From Megascapheus bottae (lineage: Eukaryota; Chordata; Mammalia; Rodentia; Geomyidae), in NCBI GenBank assembly GCA_024803745.1, contig JANJXV010000020.1:19818777-19882776 (forward strand): a stretch of 64,000 nucleotides of DNA. The letters run 5' to 3'. Positions within the stretch are counted from its first letter, which is position 1; each line of letters opens with the position of its first letter. Below are positions 59,013-64,000 of this stretch, piece by piece. The notes under the pieces were generated by a model that did not search any database, was not told the DNA's origin, and saw only the letters and a program-made list of their open reading frames with translations. The translations under genes were made by a program, and so were the position numbers.

Positions 59013-59216
59013 GGGGCCGGGAGTTTGGCCTAGTGGTAGAGTGCTTGCCTAGCATGCACGAAGACCCGGGTTCGATTCCTCGGTACCACATACTTAGAAA
59101 AAGCCAGAAGTGGTGCTGAGGCTCAAGTGGTAGAGCTCTAACCTTGAGAAAAATCCAAGGACAGTGCTCAGGTCCTGAGCTTAAGCACAGGACTGGCAAA
59201 AAAAAAAAAAAAGAAA
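59013..59216 (+). mobile_element. IDL-Geo SINE, full length, young, with 15-bp duplication
   Basis: AGAAAACCCTCCAAA flanks both sides (58998-59012 and 59217-59231). Starts GGGGCCGGGAGTTTGGCCTA. The A-box TGGCCTAGTGG (59026-59036) and B-box GGTTCGATTCC (59069-59079) are intact and the CpGs ACGAAG, CCCGGG, TTCGAT and TCGG are kept. The Geo half is complete to GGACTGGC, followed by an A-tail. This is the best-preserved copy in the window. Confidence 0.97.
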
Positions 59217-59231
59217 AGAAAACCCTCCAAA

Positions 59232-60145
59232 ATTTGGAACTGTTTTGATTGTAGCAGAAGGAAGGACCAAGTAGAACCACAGAAGTTTGGGTGCTGATGA
59301 TAAATTCTGGATTATTCAATGCTGATGGCCATAGTTCTAAGTAAAATCATATGGAAAATTTAGGGACAATTTAATTTAAATGAATATTTAGAGCTTGTTG
59401 TCAAAAGGATCATTTATTCAGCAGGTATTTCTTGGCTGTTATTTCTTTATTTGTTGAATTCTTTTTATCAAGAGAACAGAGATAGGTTGGTCAACAGTCC
59501 TGAATGCAAACATATTAAATAGCAAAAGGTGGCATTGATAATAAAGAACACGAACATTTTCTTGATAAGAAATATATCTTCATTATCTTTATGTCTCCAG
59601 AGTCTAGCACCCTGTCCCCAAAACATCTAAAACTGAAATGTGTGAAATAATGAATGGCCAAACAGCACACATGGAGGGTCACAATTCACAGAAAAATTGA
59701 AACTTGACAGTTCTGCAAAAGGAATGAAAATTGCATATTAATGGAATATTTTTCTAAATGTATTTTCATATTTTATTCAGTTCACAAATATGAAGTCACA
59801 TAAAGGACAGAAAAATTAATTTGTTCTTAACTGGAAGAGAGTTGAGGTGCAACTGAATTTGTAAAGCAATAGGACACCATCTTTGGTGAGCCTATCAGAC
59901 CTAGTAGATTATGAATAATTTATAACAAGCCTAGAGGTAGGGAAAGGTATTATTGGAGAAGATTTAGTTGTGTGAATGTGGTATGATTTCAAGAAATTAG
60001 GTTGACAAGAGCCACATATCAGTGACTTGCATTGACAGTTGAAAATGGGACATACCCACTGATCATTTAAAGAAAGATGTGATCAAATTTTCATTACTAA
60101 CTGTACATGGAGATGAAAGGCAAAAAATTAAACAAGAAACTGTTA
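59232..60145. other. Intronic stretch, possible L2 trace
   Basis: Mostly unrecognised. The part 59850-60120 (AGATGTGATCAAATTTTCAT) weakly resembles the L2 3' motif 'gacatgatcaaatttgcatttt'. Confidence 0.3.
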
Positions 60146-60149
60146 CTCA

Positions 60150-60640
60150 TCTTCCATCACTGTAACAAAGTACTTGAGATAATTGACTTAAGAAGACAGT
60201 TTACAATCCACAATTCATTGACTCTGTAGCTTAGTAAGTGAAAGCGTGAAACTACTCACTTCATTATGATACAGGGAGCAAATATGAAAAAGAGGCTAAG
60301 TTTCTTCAATCTCATTTGGGAAAACATCTTTAATAACCTAAAGAACTTACACCAACCCCCACCTCTTAAAGTTTCTGTGACCTCCCAATAGGTTAGTCTT
60401 AGAGAACAAACATTCAAAACATGGCAGTCATCACAGGTTAGACTCAGAAATCTCAAATTTGGGAATGAGGTTGATGACTTGTCCTGATTGCTGAGCATGT
60501 TGTTGGCGAAGTTACTTGGTAGTGGTCTGGAGTTTCTTCCACTTTTTCAGAAGGGCTCTCTCAATGGAACCATACTTTGAACCTCAAGGCATGGGGTGGT
60601 CAGAGAATGAAAGAGTTTATGAAGTGTTTTCCCCATACAA
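60150..60640. other. Possible old interspersed repeat of unknown class
   Basis: CATCACTGTAACAAAGTACT then TGAGATAATTGACTTAAGAA, followed later by CCCCCACCTCTTAAAGTTTC and GTGACCTCCCAATAGG, has the pattern of a repeat common in rodent genomes ('gctgtgacaaaatacctgag...cccacctcctaaaggttc...ctcccaatag'). I cannot name the family. Confidence 0.35.
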
Positions 60641-61430
60641 TTGCTATTTGTGGTGGCTAGAAGACTACTGCATATCCTTCAAGCACCTTTAATCCAGTTT
60701 AACAAACACGAAGTTAAGCTTGGCAAAGGCTGAAGTGTATTTAAGCCTTTGGGGGTGATCATGGTAGTTGTAGAAATATAGTCGCCTGAAGAAATTGGAT
60801 TAACCTATTGTTTGCTGAATATAATTGCAACACATTTAGAATAAAGATAAGGAACTCTGTTTTTTTCATTGAGAAACTCATGAAGCTGGCCTGGTTGTAA
60901 GATTCACATGGAACTCTGCTTTGGGAAATCCAGTTTAAATTTCAGTAATCAGTTTAAGAACTAAACAGAAAGCAGTGGGCTGTGCCTCCGTATGTGGTTT
61001 CTATTCCTTTCTTTTTGTGGTTCAGTGAGGCAATGACACAAAAGCAGTTGCTTTATCATCTATATGTACAAGCTGTTGGGAGGGAGAATGTTACCTCTCT
61101 TGGAGAAAACAATTTCTCCTAGAAAGCAGATACAAGTTAACGGAGTTTATGAAGCAAATAAAGAGAGCAGGAGAATAAGGAACAAAAGGACACTGAGGAA
61201 AGGATGAATGTGGGTGGACAGAAGAGATGCCAAGAACACAGAATATACCAATAACCAAAGTACATATTAAATAGGCTGTACAAGGTTTCCTACATACCTT
61301 AGATTTTTTATGTTTTGAAAAAGATAGCTTCATCTTATAGACCTTTGAACCCCCCATTCAAGATTTATAAGGCACCTTGTGTTCAATGTCATAGTATTTC
61401 TGGGCAGTTTGTCTTTTTAATTGAGAGATT
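60641..61430. other. Intronic stretch without recognised feature
   Basis: No assignable repeat or gene. An 88-codon minus-strand frame (61091-61357) has a hydrophobic stretch but no domain. Confidence 0.4.
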
Positions 61431-61431
61431 C

Positions 61432-61545
61432 TCATTACAGCAGTTATGTTTTGTAAATGAGGTGTAGAGACTTGCAAAGGTTAACTGAACTGTTCCAGGT
61501 CATTCATTGATAATTGGCAGAACAGCATGGGTCATTCTGAACATT
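61432..61545 (+). mobile_element. MIR fragment
   Basis: GTTTTGTAAATGAGGTGTAG then GACTTGCAAAGGTTAACTGA, then CCAGGTCATTCATTGATAAT and TTGGCAGAACAGCATGGGTC follow the MIR core order. Ancient copy. Confidence 0.55.
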
Positions 61546-62255
61546 TTTACTCAATATATAAAAAGTTTAGATACATTATGTCAATTCATATGAAATCAAG
61601 AAACTTTACATCTTCTCCATAGAATTCCTATTTATCTATGTGCTTTACAGAGTGGGCAACATTAAATTATTATACTGTTGTCAAGCTGAAATTTTCTTCA
61701 ACCTCATTAGTATTTAATTGTTTGACTGTGTCTCCTACTGATCAGAGATATGCATTTTTCAAAAGATCACAGATCCTACCAGAAGCCCAAATGTTGCTAA
61801 AGGGATAATTTATTGGCCTATAAATTTCTTAGCACTGACTCAAAGTGCTTTTAAGTGTGCATGTCGACTATTTTGTTCAGATAAAGTCCCTGGATTTAAG
61901 GGTAGAATAGACTGATCCAAAGATGTCGATAGTAGGCATTTGGGACAATATGTTTCCAGAAATCCATGTCTCAAAGTAACAGTTGAAAGAAGTAGTTGTG
62001 TTGGCTCTGATGAAGTGAAAAGGAGAAGGAAGCAGTAATTGTTTCATATATTTGAAGAAAAGGGAGCAGTGTAGTTTTGAGATGTTCCAAATGACAGATT
62101 TTAGGCAAAAGTTAAAAAAGAGGCTGCATTTGGCTTATAATAAAGGTTTCCTAACAATCATAGAATAATGAGGTGCCTTGTTAGTTGGAGAAATGGACAG
62201 AAACTCTTCACTGAACACGTTGAAGTTTCCAGGCACTGGGCCATTGGCACTAAAA
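61546..62255. other. Intronic stretch without recognised feature
   Basis: No assignable feature. Confidence 0.4.
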
Positions 62256-62257
62256 AA

Positions 62258-62295
62258 AAACAATAATGATGATGATGATGATGATGATAATAAAT
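62258..62295. repeat. (ATG)n trinucleotide repeat
   Basis: About nine GAT units flanked by AATAAT. Confidence 0.92.
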
Positions 62296-63146
62296 ATAAT
62301 TTTAAAATAGCATTACTTTGCTAATATATTGTTGGTATCATTAATGTTAGTTTATAGCTCATATGTTCAAATATATGCCCTCAAATCTACTGAACAGTCC
62401 CTGCCATCCTATCAGAGAAATTTGCTATCTTCACACAGTAGAAATCTTCCAGGGGAGATTCAGAAAGGAGTTACAGGAATTTTTTGCACTTGAAAGGAAA
62501 TTGTTTAAAAAATTCTAAGTACTTTTGTATTTTTTGTCCTTATTCTTAGGAAGGGTAATATATACTTCTATTCCAAGATGTTAGTAATATTAGACTTTTG
62601 AAAAAATGGTAACTTTTCTGTCCTTCCAATGATAGTTCTGTGATGTGTTTAAGTATAATAGAAAATTCTTTAAGAATCATCACTTCCCTGAAAATCTGCA
62701 CCCAGATTTTCTTAATAACTATTATTCATTGTGATATGTCTGCATTAGGTTATGTTGAGCAGAGTTTTAGACAGTTTTACTAAAGGTGAAGTGATGAAAA
62801 TGTTGGTATGGTCCCTGAAAACATCTGTCTTTCTTTAAAAATTTAATTTCTTTGATTTTGAATGCTTGTCACTTATTAGCGTCTCCTGTGGAAATTTGAA
62901 GGTGCTTGGGTGTTCTTGGGAAAGGTAAAACTTGTTAATCACCATCTCAGCTAGATTTTATATTGACTGAGGGAGTTAATATTTCACTGATATCTCTGGA
63001 CTAACTGCTTTGTTGGTTTTGTGTGGTGTAAGGGGAACTATCTGAGCTATTTTGATGGTAATCTATATAACAGTACCTTCTCATAGAGTGTGAATATTCA
63101 TAACTCACTTCTATCTCAGTGTTTATCTCAAATATTGTTTTGTTGA
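62296..63146. other. Intronic stretch without recognised feature
   Basis: AT-rich, with no assignable repeat or gene. Confidence 0.4.
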
Positions 63147-63232
63147 TATTTGTTTGTGCCTGAACTGGGTCTTGAACTTAGTGCCTGAAATTTTATCTTG
63201 AGTTTTTTACTCAAGGCTGATACTTTACCACT
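63147..63232 (-). mobile_element. Geo-type SINE fragment, antisense
   Basis: GGGTCTTGAACTTAGTGCCT, then TTTTACTCAAGGCTGATACT and TTTACCACTG is the reversed Geo half, diverged. Confidence 0.6.
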
Positions 63233-63626
63233 GTTCTTTTTCCTTCTAAGTAAAAGAAAGGACTAAAATAATTATCTGATTATTTTATTGTATATAAACT
63301 TAGAAAAGACTTCTAAAATATCAGATGATATATTCACAAATTCTAACTTATTTGTGGTAATTTGTATTTTATGATTATCGACTATTGTTTGTAGGTAACT
63401 GAGCAGAACAATCTTGAAACTTTTAATTTTCATTGGATATTTTTTAACTAAATAACCAAATTAATGAATTGCATACATAATTATGGTTACGTGGCTCTCC
63501 ATTCTTTTTCAGTATGTATATTTTTTCTTATGTCATTAGAGAAAAGACAAAAGGAAGATGGATATGAGAAAAAAAATCATGGCAAAAATATAAGACAGAA
63601 AAGGATAAATAAGAAAGCTACAAAAG

Positions 63627-63842
63627 GGGCTGGGAGTTTGGCCTAGTGGTAAGAGTATTTGCCTAGCATGCACAAAGACCGGGGTTCGATTCCTTAGCAC
63701 TCCACATACATAGAAAAAGCCAGAAGTGGTACTGTGGCTCAAGTGGTAGAGTGCTAGCCTTGAGAAAGCCCAAGGACAATGCTCAGGCCCTGAGCTCAAG
63801 CCACAGTACTGGCAGAAAAAAAAAAAAAAAAAAAAAGAAAGC
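63627..63842 (+). mobile_element. IDL-Geo SINE, full length, with 12-bp duplication
   Basis: AAGCTACAAAAG flanks both sides (63615-63626 and 63843-63854). A-box TGGCCTAGTGG and B-box GGTTCGATTCC are intact. The linker and Geo half are complete (GTGGCTCAAGTGGTAGAGTG through ACAGTACTGGC), with an A-tail of about 20. The minus-strand 136-codon frame here is an antisense artefact. Confidence 0.95.
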
Positions 63843-64000
63843 AAGCTACAAAAGACATAAAAGGGGAAAGGAAAAAAGCAGAGGAAGGAGGCAGGAAATG
63901 ACCAGCAGGACAATAGAAGCCCTGGGGAGGGGTGGGATTTTTTCATAGAGCCTTTCAGAGAGCAGAGGTAATGGCAAGCAATTAAGTCCCCGCAGGTTTT

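Noticed and set aside
59013..59090. Possible tRNA gene
   Set aside because: A and B boxes are those of an ID-like SINE. The sequence continues into the linker and Geo half, and I see no cloverleaf with an acceptor stem.
58933..59319. 128-codon minus-strand open frame
   Set aside because: Antisense of the young IDL-Geo SINE with its A-tail.
63536..63946. 136-codon minus-strand open frame
   Set aside because: It is the antisense of the SINE at 63627 and its poly(A) tail (the Phe run).

Overview
The window is mammalian intronic DNA. The only exon I can support is exon 2 of ERBB4 (receptor tyrosine kinase ErbB4/HER4), plus strand, 48333-48484, with canonical splice sites. Positions 1-48332 are the 3' part of ERBB4 intron 1 and 48485-64000 the 5' part of intron 2. 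No other protein-coding gene, functional RNA gene or CpG island was recognised. Almost all longer open frames are microsatellite translations or fall in transposon remnants.

Lineage: the window is full of a two-part SINE. Its left half is ID-like (tRNA-Ala-type A and B boxes). Its right half begins near GGCTCAAGTGGTAGAG, ends near GACTGGC and is followed by an A-rich tail. This fits the IDL-Geo SINE reported from geomyoid rodents (kangaroo rats, pocket mice, pocket gophers), so the organism is probably a geomyoid. The species cannot be fixed from this window. Many B1-like (7SL-derived) composites with a Geo-like or dID-like right half, lineage-specific L1 3' ends, and older L2, MIR and Tigger remnants support a rodent genome.

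Layout: 1-730 is an L1 3' end whose extreme 5' portion is inverted. 1.1-8.2 kb holds old L1, Tigger and MIR traces, an antisense L1 tail, a SINE and a (TG)n tract. 8.2-11 kb is a SINE cluster that includes an odd composite bracketed by one target-site duplication. 11-20 kb is mostly unique AT-rich DNA with L2, an antisense L1 tail, old SINEs and two candidate conserved noncoding blocks. 20-30 kb is dense in B1/Geo/dID SINEs and GA or TTTC arrays. 30-39 kb holds a candidate CTCF motif, a sense L1 with an internal deletion, two SINEs with clear target-site duplications, L2 and two antisense L1 tails. 39-48.3 kb has a long unique stretch, a 3'-truncated L1, an ancient L1 ORF2 segment, a large CAGA-type tetranucleotide array next to an unidentified coding-like relic, and an L1-like 3' UTR ending about 220 bp before exon 2. 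48.5-64 kb (intron 2) has SINEs, long CT and GA arrays, an antisense L1 with a 17-bp target-site duplication, and two young-looking IDL-Geo copies.

I found no convincing new biological system. The most useful observations are about SINE structure: relatedness of Geo to dID, a shared internal duplication, and a composite insertion. After those come the L1 twin-priming junction, the coding-like relic near 45 kb, and candidate regulatory blocks inside ERBB4 intron 1. Family assignments come from recognising motifs by eye. Repeat boundaries are approximate, usually within 5-20 bases.
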